Below are positions 1 to 5,259 of a stretch of 5,259 nucleotides of DNA, piece after piece (the first letter of the stretch is position 1; the number at the start of each line of letters is the position of its first letter). A model generated the notes under the pieces. It was given only the letters and a program-made list of their open reading frames with translations, made no database searches and was not told where the DNA came from. Source of the DNA: an uncultured Angelakisella sp. (lineage in GTDB: Bacteria > Bacillota > Clostridia > Oscillospirales > Ruminococcaceae); the NCBI GenBank assembly GCA_904420255.1, contig CAJFUT010000164.1, positions 1-5,259 on the forward strand, in the 5' to 3' direction. The translations under genes and the position numbers were made by a program.

Positions 1-14
1 GCGTCGGACTGTGC

Positions 15-20
15 TATAAT
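15..20 (+). promoter_or_regulatory. Possible -10 box of the secG promoter
   Basis: A perfect TATAAT lies about 100 bases upstream of secG. The matching -35 box would fall off the left edge of the window, so the promoter cannot be confirmed. If real, it gives secG a leader of roughly 95 bases. That leader holds a 7-bp hairpin (72-78 paired with 84-90) and no obvious reading frame. Confidence 0.4.
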
Positions 21-109
21 CATGAAGCTGTATGCCGCCCGGGGGGCTTTCTGCCCGTTTTCCCGGCGCGGGGGAGGACAGGTTCCTCCCGGATTTCCCT
101 GAATTTTTC

Positions 110-114
110 GGAGG
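110..114 (+). promoter_or_regulatory. Ribosome binding site of secG
   Basis: GGAGG sits six bases before the ATG at 121. This is near-ideal spacing and supports that start. Confidence 0.8.
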
Positions 115-120
115 TGCTTT

Positions 121-363
121 ATGAGCGCGATTGAGATTATCGGCGCGGTTTTGATGATCGCCGTCAGCATTGTGGTCACCATCGCCATTATGTTCCAGAA
201 CCCCAAGGGGGACGGCCTGGCTTCCCTGGCCGGCGCCAGCTCCTTTATGAGCGGCGTCAAGGACCGGAGCGTGGACGCGAAGCTGAACCGGCTCATCAAA
301 ATCCTGGCGGTGGCTTTCTTTGTGATTACCATTGTTGTGTATGCTTTCGGCATCTATCTCTGA
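121..363 (+). CDS. secG: Protein translocase subunit SecG
   Basis: SecG is the small accessory subunit of the SecYEG channel in the cytoplasmic membrane and helps SecA-driven protein export. The 80-residue product has the family's size and layout. A first membrane helix covers about residues 5-24. It is followed by a polar, Gly/Ser-rich loop containing FQNPKGDGLASLAGASSF, which corresponds to the conserved SecG 'Q..KG.GL' region. A second helix covers about residues 58-78. A good ribosome-binding site fixes the start. In many Firmicutes secG is followed by rnr and smpB, but here an intrinsic terminator follows within 20 bases, so this copy appears to be the last gene of its transcript or a single-gene unit. 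Identification rests on topology and the loop motif, since SecG sequences are otherwise poorly conserved. Confidence 0.92.
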   Translation: MSAIEIIGAVLMIAVSIVVTIAIMFQNPKGDGLASLAGASSFMSGVKDRSVDAKLNRLIKILAVAFFVITIVVYAFGIYL

Positions 364-378
364 TTTCCCCGCAGCACA

Positions 379-418
379 AAAAGCCGTCTGGCGGACAGCC
401 AGGCGGCTTTTCGTTTTT
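379..418 (+). terminator. Intrinsic terminator of secG
   Basis: A 10-bp stem (383-392 with 398-407, one G-T pair) has a GGACA loop. A-run 379-382 before it pairs with T-run 408-411 after it, and a further five T's follow at 414-418. It begins 15 bases after the secG stop codon. The A-run and T-run symmetry means it could also stop leftward transcripts coming from the Cys-rich gene. Confidence 0.88.
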
Positions 419-476
419 CCGGGCCCCGGGAGGGCGGCACATAAGCCAACCCCCGCCCTCAATAAGATAGTGTTGC

Positions 477-506
477 GGCGCCGGCCCCCCGGAGGGGGCC
501 GGTGCC
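477..506 (-). terminator. Strong GC hairpin after the Cys-rich gene
   Basis: Bases 477-489 pair with 494-506 (13 bp, one G-T pair) around a CGGA loop, about 30 bases past the stop codon of the leftward Cys-rich gene. No T-run follows on the minus strand, so it is not a classical intrinsic terminator. It may act as a 3'-end stabiliser, with the real stop at the secG terminator, which is bidirectional in shape. A second inverted repeat (430-437 with 453-460, 8 bp) lies between the two. Confidence 0.4.
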
Positions 507-537
507 CCGGGCCTGCCGCCGGGCGGCGCGGAGCTTT

Positions 538-726
538 TTAGCAGCCGCAGCCGCAGCCGCAGTCGTTGGAGGCGGTGTCGCAGCCGCAGCCGTTGCAGCC
601 GCAGCCATTGCCGATGCGGCTGGTGCCGAAGTTGCAGTTGGTGGCCAGGAACCAGACAATGATGAGCAGGATGATGGTTTCCTCGTCCAGACCGAAAAAG
701 CTTCTGTTGCATCCGCAGTTACACAT
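538..726 (-). CDS. Small Cys/Gly-rich single-helix protein, unknown function
   Basis: The 62-residue product is not recognised as a named family. It opens with MCNCGCN, followed by a hydrophobic helix at about residues 16-29 (TIILLIIVWFLATN). The tail is soluble and Cys-rich, with repeated Gly-Cys pairs (NGCGCNGCGC, then CGCGCGC at the C terminus). Twelve of 62 residues are cysteine. The frame opens further upstream at 846, but the ATG at 726 is preferred because GGAG lies six bases before it on the minus strand; ATGs at 738 and 750 have poorer spacing. The organisation resembles the tiny Cys-rich, one-helix proteins that are common in sporulating Firmicutes and often linked to the spore surface. 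That role is an inference, weakly supported by a sigma-K-like promoter upstream. Metal binding or disulphide cross-linking are alternatives. The hexamer GCAGCC repeats encoding the Gly-Cys tail look slippage-prone. Confidence 0.75.
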   Translation of the reverse strand: MCNCGCNRSFFGLDEETIILLIIVWFLATNCNFGTSRIGNGCGCNGCGCDTASNDCGCGCGC

Positions 727-848
727 AATGTTCTCCATTTCTCCGTGCATCTCATTTTTGTTTGGACCCGCCGGCCTGACTGCACGGATGGCGGCGGGGC
801 GGCCCGGCAGGCGGGAGGCGATACCGCCCGCTCTCCCCGGGTTCACCC

Positions 849-877
849 CATACTATGTGCCCCCCGGAAGGTTGGTG
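849..877 (-). promoter_or_regulatory. Possible sigma-K-type promoter for the Cys-rich gene
   Basis: On the minus strand CACC (877-874) is followed, after 16 bases, by CATAGTATG (857-849). The Bacillus sigma-K consensus is mACm, 16-17 bases, then CATAnnnTA, so the match is complete except for the last A. The implied leader is long, about 115 bases. The consensus is short and chance matches are common, so this is suggestive only. Confidence 0.35.
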
Positions 878-945
878 ACAAAGAAAAAATTCAGGGCCCG
901 CCGGCCTTGGTAACTCCTGGCGGGCCTGCCCCCCGCGAATAAGAA

Positions 946-1030
946 AGCGCCGGCTGTCCAATGCTGATAACAAAAGCCGGCGTTCCCGCCCGCTCCGGCG
1001 GGGCGGGGGACGCCCGGGCATTATCACAGC
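946..1030 (+). repeat. Overlapping inverted repeats in the clpC leader
   Basis: CGCCGGCT at 948-955 is exactly complementary to AGCCGGCG at 975-982. The same second arm also belongs to a longer stem: 979-991 with 1001-1014 (one bulge), extended by 976-978 with 1017-1019 and by 963-970 with 1021-1030. The two folds exclude each other. No T-run follows on the plus strand, so this is not an obvious terminator/antiterminator. High GC content makes such pairings easier to find by chance. Confidence 0.4.
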
Positions 1031-1061
1031 GCCCGTCTCCCCAGGGGGCGGCGCCATGGAC

Positions 1062-1065
1062 GGAG
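1062..1065 (+). promoter_or_regulatory. Ribosome binding site of clpC
   Basis: GGAG, nine bases before ATG 1075, decides the start. The reading frame is open back to an ATG at 961. The family begins at the 'YKFTGFS.KAN' segment encoded from 1075, and the upstream extension is low-complexity and overlaps the hairpin region. Confidence 0.65.
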
Positions 1066-1074
1066 TGGGTTCCA

Positions 1075-3387
1075 ATGTATAAATTCACCGGGTTCAGCAC
1101 CAAAGCCAATAACGCCATCAATTTCGCCGTCCTTTCGGCGGAGCAGATGGGCCATACCTACGTGGGCAGCGAGCACCTCCTGCTGGGCCTCATGCGGGAG
1201 AGCACCGGGGTGGCCGCCATGCTCCTTTCCCAGAAGGGAATCCAGTACGACGCCCTTTGGGGTGAGGTGCTGCGGATGGTGGGGCAGGGCACCCTTTCCA
1301 CCCTTTCCCCCAACGACTTCACCGTCCGCTGCAAGCGGATCCTGGAAAACGCCCTCCTGGAGGCCCGGATTTCGGGCCAGACCCTGGCGGGGACCGAGCA
1401 CATCCTCCTCACCCTTCTCCATGAGCCGGAAAGCACCGCCATGGCGGTGCTGGCCCGGCGGGAGGCCGACTGCGCCGCCCTGGAGAAGGTGATCCGGGAG
1501 GTGGTGACAAACGACGTCTGCGAGCCGCCGGCGGAACGGGGCCGGGGCCGCGCCCCCAAAACGCCGCCCCGGCCGGCGCCCAGGACCAACAACCTGGACA
1601 AATTCGGCCGGGACCTCACCGACCTGGCCCGGATGGGGCGGCTGGACCCGGTGATCGGCCGGGAAAAGGAGATCCAGCGGGTGATCCAGATTCTTTCCCG
1701 CCGCACCAAGAACAATCCCTGCCTCATCGGCGAAACCGGGGTGGGCAAGACCGCCATTGTGGAGGGCCTTGCCCAGAGGGTCGCCGCCGGGGCCGTCCCC
1801 GGGAGCCTGGCGGACTGCCGGGTCATCAGCCTGGATATGACCTCCATGGTGGCGGGCACCAAGTACCGGGGGGACTTTGAGGAGCGGATCCGGGCCACCA
1901 TCGAGGAGGTGCTGGCGGCGGGGAACATCATCCTCTTCATCGACGAGATCCACACCATTATGGGCATCGGCGCGGCGGAGGGGGCGGTGGACGCCGCCAA
2001 TATCCTCAAGCCCCAGCTGGCCCGGGGGGAGCTGCAGCTGGTGGGGGCCACCACCATCTCGGAATACCGCCGCACCATCGAGAAGGACGGCGCCCTGGAG
2101 CGGCGGTTCCAGAGCGTCATGGTGGAGGAGCCCGCCCCGGAGGACGCCGAAACCATCCTCCGGGGGCTGCGGGAGCGGTATGAGCGCCATCACGGGGTCC
2201 GCATCACCAACGGGGCCATCCACAGCGCCGTGGCCCTCTCCCGGCGCTACCTCACCGACCGCTTCCTCCCGGATAAGGCCATCGACCTCATCGACGAGGC
2301 CGCCTCCCGCCTCCGGCTCCAGCTTCTGGAAGCCCCGGGGGAGGCCGCGCCCCAGGTGGACGAACGGGCGGTGGCCTCGGTGGTGGCCCAGATCACCGGC
2401 ATCCAGGTGGAGCGGTTGGGCCGGGCCGAGGCGGAGCAGTGCCTGGACCTGGAGCAGCAGCTCCACCGCACCATGGTGGGCCAGGATGAGGCGGTGCGGC
2501 TGGTGGCCCGGGCCATCCAGCGCAACCGGGTGGGCCTGGGGGACCCCAGGCGGCCGGTGGGCTCCTTCCTCTTCCTGGGGCCCACCGGGGTGGGGAAGAC
2601 CCACCTCTGCCGGGCCCTGGGTCGGAGCCTGTTCGGGGACAGCGACGGGGTCATCAAGCTGGATATGTCCGAATATATGGAGAAGCACAGCGTCAGCAAG
2701 CTCATCGGAGCCCCTCCCGGCTACATGGGCTATGAGGAGGGGGGCCAGCTCACCGGGCGGATCCGGAAAAAGCCCAATTCGGTGGTCCTCTTTGACGAGA
2801 TCGAGAAGGCCCATCCCGACGTCTTCAACCTCCTCCTCCAGGTGCTGGAGGACGGGGAGCTCACCGATTCCCAGGGGCGCAAGGCCAACTTCCGCAACGC
2901 GGTCATCATCATCACCTCCAACGTGGGGGCCCAGTTTATCACCGAGGGGAAAAGCCTGGGCTTTGTCCCCGCCTCCCAGGGGGATTCCGGGCCCCGTCCG
3001 GCCTGGTACGGGGATGTGATGGCTCAGGTCCGCCGGACCTTCTCCCCCGAGTTCCTCAACCGCATCGACGAAACGGTGATCTTCCGCCGCCTTTCCGACG
3101 GGCAGCTCCAGGAGATCGCCGGGCTGCTGCTGGGACAGGTGGCGGAGCGGCTGGCGGGGCTGGAGGTGGAGATGGAGTACACCCCCGCCCTGGCGGCGGC
3201 GGTGGCCCGGAGCGCCAGCGGCAGCTCCTACGGCGCCCGCCCCATGCGACGGGCCCTCCGGGAGCTGGTGGAGGACCCCCTGGCGGAGCGGCTGCTGCGC
3301 CGGGAGATCGCCCCCGGGGATTCCATCCGCTGCGACCTCCGGGACGGGGCCCTGGTGGTGTCCCAGGCGGCAGCCCTCCTCCCCTGA
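1075..3387 (+). CDS. clpC: ClpC-type ATP-dependent unfoldase, M domain missing
   Basis: This is a cytoplasmic AAA+ chaperone that unfolds proteins and feeds them to the ClpP protease. Its 770 residues are arranged as follows. Two Clp N-repeats (about 1-145) are followed by a Pro/Arg-rich linker (about 150-172). The first ATPase has Walker A GETGVGKT (219-226), pore loop GTKYRG (261-266), Walker B ILFIDE (286-291) and Arg-finger LERRF (341-345). The second ATPase has Walker A GPTGVGKT (502-509), pore loop GYMGY (549-553), Walker B VVLFDE (570-575), [11 protein letters not shown] (656-666) and sensor-2 GARPMRR (720-726). The ClpP-docking tripeptide LGF is at 628-630. Glu33 and Glu108 align with the phosphoarginine-binding Glu32 and Glu106 of Bacillus ClpC. 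The oddity is that only about 20 residues separate the DEAASRLRL segment (408-416) from the ITGI segment (440-443); Bacillus ClpC has about 54 more there, the coiled-coil M/UVR domain. There is no ctsR-mcsA-mcsB upstream. ClpA-like or other class I Clp naming is possible. Confidence 0.93.
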   Translation: MYKFTGFSTKANNAINFAVLSAEQMGHTYVGSEHLLLGLMRESTGVAAMLLSQKGIQYDALWGEVLRMVGQGTLSTLSPNDFTVRCKRILENALLEARISGQTLAGTEHILLTLLHEPESTAMAVLARREADCAALEKVIREVVTNDVCEPPAERGRGRAPKTPPRPAPRTNNLDKFGRDLTDLARMGRLDPVIGREKEIQRVIQILSRRTKNNPCLIGETGVGKTAIVEGLAQRVAAGAVPGSLADCRVISLDMTSMVAGTKYRGDFEERIRATIEEVLAAGNIILFIDEIHTIMGIGAAEGAVDAANILKPQLARGELQLVGATTISEYRRTIEKDGALERRFQSVMVEEPAPEDAETILRGLRERYERHHGVRITNGAIHSAVALSRRYLTDRFLPDKAIDLIDEAASRLRLQLLEAPGEAAPQVDERAVASVVAQITGIQVERLGRAEAEQCLDLEQQLHRTMVGQDEAVRLVARAIQRNRVGLGDPRRPVGSFLFLGPTGVGKTHLCRALGRSLFGDSDGVIKLDMSEYMEKHSVSKLIGAPPGYMGYEEGGQLTGRIRKKPNSVVLFDEIEKAHPDVFNLLLQVLEDGELTDSQGRKANFRNAVIIITSNVGAQFITEGKSLGFVPASQGDSGPRPAWYGDVMAQVRRTFSPEFLNRIDETVIFRRLSDGQLQEIAGLLLGQVAERLAGLEVEMEYTPALAAAVARSASGSSYGARPMRRALRELVEDPLAERLLRREIAPGDSIRCDLRDGALVVSQAAALLP

Positions 3388-3399
3388 GGGACCCGGCGA

Positions 3400-3416
3400 A
3401 GTCAAACAGTGGCAAA
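3400..3416 (+). promoter_or_regulatory. CtsR-like heptad direct repeat
   Basis: AGTCAAA-CAG-TGGCAAA compares with the CtsR consensus RGTCAAA-NAN-RGTCAAA: the first heptad and the central A match fully, and the second heptad matches at five of seven positions. It overlaps the candidate -35 box of the smr promoter, which is a position suited to repression. CtsR classically represses clp and mcs genes in Firmicutes. Binding here is an inference, and no ctsR gene is visible in the window. Confidence 0.35.
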
Positions 3417-3438
3417 ATAACGCGAAACATGGTATAAT
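3409..3438 (+). promoter_or_regulatory. Sigma-A-type promoter of the smr-DUF3810 unit
   Basis: GTGGCA (3409-3414, four of six to TTGACA) is separated by 18 bases from a perfect TATAAT (3433-3438). The start of transcription would fall near 3445, in the three-base loop of the palindrome that contains the -10 box. That leaves a leader of about 100 bases before the smr gene. Confidence 0.55.
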
Positions 3439-3471
3439 AGCCGCATAGCGGCTATTATACCATGTTTTTTT
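3425..3471 (+). terminator. Perfect 20-bp hairpin with T7, terminator of clpC
   Basis: Bases 3425-3444 are exactly complementary to 3448-3467 around an ATA loop, and T-run 3465-3471 follows. It begins 37 bases after the clpC stop codon, as expected of an intrinsic terminator. The stem is unusually long and AT-rich in its lower half. It carries TATAAT on the plus strand (3433-3438) and, by symmetry, also on the minus strand (3459-3454). The minus-strand copy has no usable -35. Confidence 0.8.
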
Positions 3472-3543
3472 GCGCTGTCCTCCGCCCTGTTCCGGGCGTG
3501 CCGGGAGGGATCGGGCGGAGGGCGGCGCCAACCGAGGGGGCGG

Positions 3544-3885
3544 ATGAAGATGACAATCGTGAATCTGGAGGCGGGGATGCCCACCGTGGAGGTGGCCAGG
3601 GCGCGGCTGAGCCAGTCCCTGCGCACCGCCAGGGCCTGCGGCACCAGGGTGGTGAAGGTGATCCACGGCTACGGCTCCACCGGCAAGGGCGGGGCCATCC
3701 GCTCCGCCGTCCGGCGGGACCTGGAGGAACGCCGCCGCCAGGGGCAGATCCGGCTCTTTGTCCCCGGCGACGAATTCTCCCCCTTTTATGAGGACGCCCG
3801 TCAGGCGGTCTGCCTCTTCCCGGAGCTGGCGAAGGACCGGGATTACGCCCGGACCAACCAGGGCATCACCATCGTGGTGCTGTAG
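3544..3885 (+). CDS. Small stand-alone Smr-domain protein
   Basis: The Smr domain is the C-terminal module of MutS2 and also occurs alone; characterised members bind nucleic acid and some are endonucleases. The 113-residue product carries the signature loop HGYGSTGKGGAIR (41-53), preceded by the strand VVKVI and followed by a helix rich in Arg/Glu and then by FVPGDEF (72-78). There is no MutS ATPase part. The usual N-terminal LDLHG/LDLRG motif is replaced by NLEAGMPT (7-14), so the acidic residue linked to nuclease activity in some relatives is not evident and the protein may only bind nucleic acid. The start is either 3544 or the ATG at 3550; a G-rich GAGGGGG (3534-3540) lies three or nine bases upstream respectively, so the second is also plausible. 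Only 27 bases separate it from the DUF3810 gene, which suggests one transcript. Its substrate is unknown. Confidence 0.85.
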   Translation: MKMTIVNLEAGMPTVEVARARLSQSLRTARACGTRVVKVIHGYGSTGKGGAIRSAVRRDLEERRRQGQIRLFVPGDEFSPFYEDARQAVCLFPELAKDRDYARTNQGITIVVL

Positions 3886-3902
3886 CCGCCGGCAGGGAAG
3901 GG

Positions 3903-3908
3903 GGGGAG
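3903..3908 (+). promoter_or_regulatory. Ribosome binding site deciding a GTG start
   Basis: GGGGAG lies four bases before GTG 3913. The next ATG (3924) is out of frame, and the GTG places the typical positively charged N terminus (MAKRWKP) ahead of the first membrane helix. Confidence 0.55.
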
Positions 3909-3912
3909 CGCC

Positions 3913-5034
3913 GTGGCAAAGAGATGGAAGCCGGCCTGCGGGGTCCTCTGCGGCCTTCTGCTGGTGTGGGGGCTGCTGGTGTGGCTGGCCAGGTCCCACC
4001 CGGACCAGGTGGAGCGGTGGTACAGCCAGGGCTTTTACCAGGATTGGGCGGGGCTGCTCCTTTCGGTCACCTCCCGGGTGCCATTCTCCCTGGCGGAAAT
4101 CCTGGTGATCCTGGCGGGGCTGGCGGCCCTGGTGTGGCTGGCCTCCCTGATCCGGGCGGCGGTCCGGGAAAAGGGGAAGCGCCTGGCGGCGGCGGGGCGG
4201 CATCTCCTGGCGGGGGGAGCGGCCCTCTCCCTGGTGGCGATGCTGTTCCTCATGGGGGGCGGCCTCAATTACTACCGGTATACCTTCACCCAGCACAGCG
4301 GCCTTGTGCTGGAGCCTTCGTCGGTGGAGGAGCTGGCGGACCTCTGCCGGGAACTGGCGGCGGATGCCAGCGCCCTGCGGGAGGGGCTGCCGGAGGACGG
4401 GGCGGGGGTGAGCCTCCTCACCCAGTCCCATGGGGAGCTGGCCCGGACCGCCGCCGACAATTACCGCCTTCTCATGGAGCAGGCCCCGGAGCTTGAGGGC
4501 CTTTTTGACCTGAGCACCCGCTGCCGGGTGAAGCCGGTGTTCTTCTCCGAGGCCATGTCCTATATGGAGATCGTGGGGGTGTTCTTCCCCTTCACCCTGG
4601 AGGCCAATGTCAACGTCCACACCACCGATTTTGACATCCCCTTCGCCGCCTGTCATGAGCTGGCCCACATCAGCGGCTTCATGCGGGAGGACGAGGCCAA
4701 CTTCCTGGCCTATGCCGCCTGCCGGGCCTCGGAGGACGGCTTCTTCCGCTACAGCGGCGCCGCCACCGCCCTCATCCACGCCACCAACGCCCTCTACAGC
4801 CGGGATTACGGCCTCTACCAGGAGGTGATGTCCGGCCTCAGCGACGGGGTGCGCCGGGACCTGGCCGCCAGCTCCGCCTATTACAACGCCCATCACACCT
4901 CCTTCGGGGAGTTCTCCACCCAGGTCAACGACACCTACCTGCGGGTGAACAACCAGTCGGACGGGGTGGACAGCTACGGCCGGATGGTGGACCTGCTCCT
5001 GGCCGACTACCGCCAGCGCCACGGGCTGGATTGA
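3913..5034 (+). CDS. DUF3810-family membrane protein, putative zinc metallopeptidase
   Basis: The 373-residue protein matches my knowledge of DUF3810. It has three hydrophobic N-terminal helices (about 9-26, 59-80 and 98-117) and then a soluble domain. The soluble domain contains the zinc-peptidase motif HELAH (248-252), followed by SGFMREDEANFLAY (254-267). Glu259 or Glu261 is a candidate third zinc ligand. The conserved C-terminal segment NQSDGVDSYGRMVDLLL (347-363) is also present. Positive charges at the N terminus and in the 81-97 loop place these inside, so the catalytic domain (120-373) is predicted to face outward. No substrate is known for the family, and peptidase activity is inferred from the motif alone. 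It starts at GTG and reads 27 bases after the smr gene. No plus-strand intrinsic terminator immediately follows; the structured element from 5076 may serve instead. Confidence 0.9.
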   Translation: MAKRWKPACGVLCGLLLVWGLLVWLARSHPDQVERWYSQGFYQDWAGLLLSVTSRVPFSLAEILVILAGLAALVWLASLIRAAVREKGKRLAAAGRHLLAGGAALSLVAMLFLMGGGLNYYRYTFTQHSGLVLEPSSVEELADLCRELAADASALREGLPEDGAGVSLLTQSHGELARTAADNYRLLMEQAPELEGLFDLSTRCRVKPVFFSEAMSYMEIVGVFFPFTLEANVNVHTTDFDIPFAACHELAHISGFMREDEANFLAYAACRASEDGFFRYSGAATALIHATNALYSRDYGLYQEVMSGLSDGVRRDLAASSAYYNAHHTSFGEFSTQVNDTYLRVNNQSDGVDSYGRMVDLLLADYRQRHGLD

Positions 5035-5049
5035 CGCCCTGTTACCAAT

Positions 5050-5076
5050 AAAAAAATCCCCTCGTCAAGCGGGGGG
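5050..5076 (-). terminator. Leftward intrinsic terminator
   Basis: Read on the minus strand, CCCCCCG (5076-5070) pairs with CGAGGGG (5064-5058, one G-T pair) around a five-base loop. One A is followed by seven T's (5056-5050). This is a good terminator for transcripts coming from the right, so either a convergent gene lies beyond the right edge or the adjacent repeat element is transcribed leftward. It directly abuts the left end of that element. Confidence 0.75.
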
Positions 5077-5254
5077 CTCATAAGAAAGCTTTGGTTTTTC
5101 TGCGCCAGCAGAAAAACCGCGAAGCGCCAGGAATCCAGAAAAAAGGCCAACTGCAAGGCGCCGGCCCGCAGGCATCCTTGGTGGATGGCAAGGGACGGCA
5201 ACACCGCAGATGGCCGTTTTTTCTTGGTTTTCCCGGCAAAGCTTTCTTATGGGC
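5076..5254. repeat. MITE-like structured element with terminal inverted repeats
   Basis: The ends (5076-5093 and 5237-5254) are inverted copies of GCYCATAAGAAAGCTTTG, with 17 of 18 positions matching and a perfect 15-bp core. Inside, 5093-5103 pairs perfectly with 5108-5118. Bases 5131-5154 pair with 5206-5231 with small bulges. Further in, 5160-5167 pairs with 5192-5199 (one mismatch) and 5173-5177 with 5183-5187. The whole stretch can thus fold into one long rod. T6 follows the main stem on the plus strand (5217-5222), and A6 at 5139-5144 gives T6 on the minus strand. It has no transposase; open frames across it look like accidents. A TA dinucleotide lies in each end (5081-5082 and 5248-5249), as in TA-targeting elements, but no duplication can be proven. 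Only five bases beyond the right end are visible. Confidence 0.6.
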
Positions 5255-5259
5255 ACACC

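Larger units (their letters stand above)
727..1074. other. Divergent intergenic region between the Cys-rich gene and clpC
   Basis: No convincing gene lies in these 348 bases; the open frames crossing it are low-complexity. It should hold the leftward promoter of the Cys-rich gene and the rightward promoter of clpC. A candidate exists for the first (849-877). For clpC no good sigma-A -35/-10 pair was found, and no GTCAAA-type CtsR box was found either. The right half (946-1050) is rich in inverted repeats, described separately. Confidence 0.6.

Noticed and set aside
727..846. Upstream extension of the Cys-rich frame to 846
   Set aside because: The added residues are Arg/Pro/Ala-rich filler, and the GGAG with six-base spacing points to 726.
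870..945. Sigma-A promoter for clpC using GTGACA (875-880) or TTGGTA (907-912) as -35
   Set aside because: Neither has an acceptable -10 box at 16-18 bases.
961..1074. Upstream extension of clpC to the ATG at 961
   Set aside because: The 38 extra residues are low-complexity, overlap inverted repeats, and precede the family's normal N terminus. ATG 1075 has a suitable GGAG.
3454..3482. Leftward promoter from the minus-strand TATAAT in the palindrome
   Set aside because: The -35 position reads GAGGAC on the minus strand, a poor match, and the next leftward gene is more than 2.7 kb away beyond clpC.
1024..5022. A 1332-codon open frame on the minus strand antisense to clpC, smr and the DUF3810 gene
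   Set aside because: It mirrors the strong GC-biased codon use of real genes on the other strand, which leaves few stops. Its product is low-complexity (Gly, Pro, His, Arg, Leu), lacks family motifs, and has no gene-like start context.
5007..5256. Two small minus-strand frames of 63 and 65 codons across the right-end repeat
   Set aside because: They overlap each other and the palindromic element, include the terminator, and have no supporting start signal.

Overview
The window looks like chromosomal DNA from a GC-rich, probably spore-forming Clostridia member, most likely of the Oscillospiraceae/Ruminococcaceae type. This is an inference from the high GC content, Firmicutes-style GGAGG ribosome-binding sites, a ClpC-type unfoldase, a SecG of the Gram-positive type and a tiny Cys/Gly-rich membrane protein. 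No marker fixes the genus. Most of the window is ordinary housekeeping DNA; the unusual signals are in the non-coding parts.

Layout, left to right. (1) 1-120: a leader with a TATAAT box at the left edge, then secG (121-363, +) closed by a clear intrinsic terminator at 379-418. (2) 538-726 (-): a 62-residue Cys-rich single-helix protein with a possible mother-cell sigma-factor promoter upstream. (3) 727-1074: a divergent intergenic region with potential to form alternative hairpins. (4) 1075-3387 (+): a 770-residue two-ATPase Clp unfoldase of the ClpC type that lacks most of the usual middle coiled-coil (M/UVR) domain and is not preceded by ctsR-mcsA-mcsB. (5) 3388-3543: a compact control region with a CtsR-like direct repeat, a -35/-10 pair, and a perfect 20-bp hairpin plus T7 that contains the -10 box. 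(6) 3544-3885 and 3913-5034 (+): a small Smr-domain protein and a DUF3810 membrane protein with an HELAH zinc-peptidase motif, spaced like an operon. (7) 5035-5259: a leftward terminator followed by a roughly 176-bp element with 18-bp terminal inverted repeats. Its whole interior can fold into one rod with U-tracts on both strands, so it resembles a MITE-like repeat that could act as a bidirectional terminator.

Functionally, secG serves protein export, ClpC serves protein quality control with ClpP, and the smr-DUF3810 pair is uncharacterised. If the CtsR-like box is real, the pair would share heat-shock control with the Clp system. No RNA genes, CRISPR arrays, prophage genes or transposase genes were seen.
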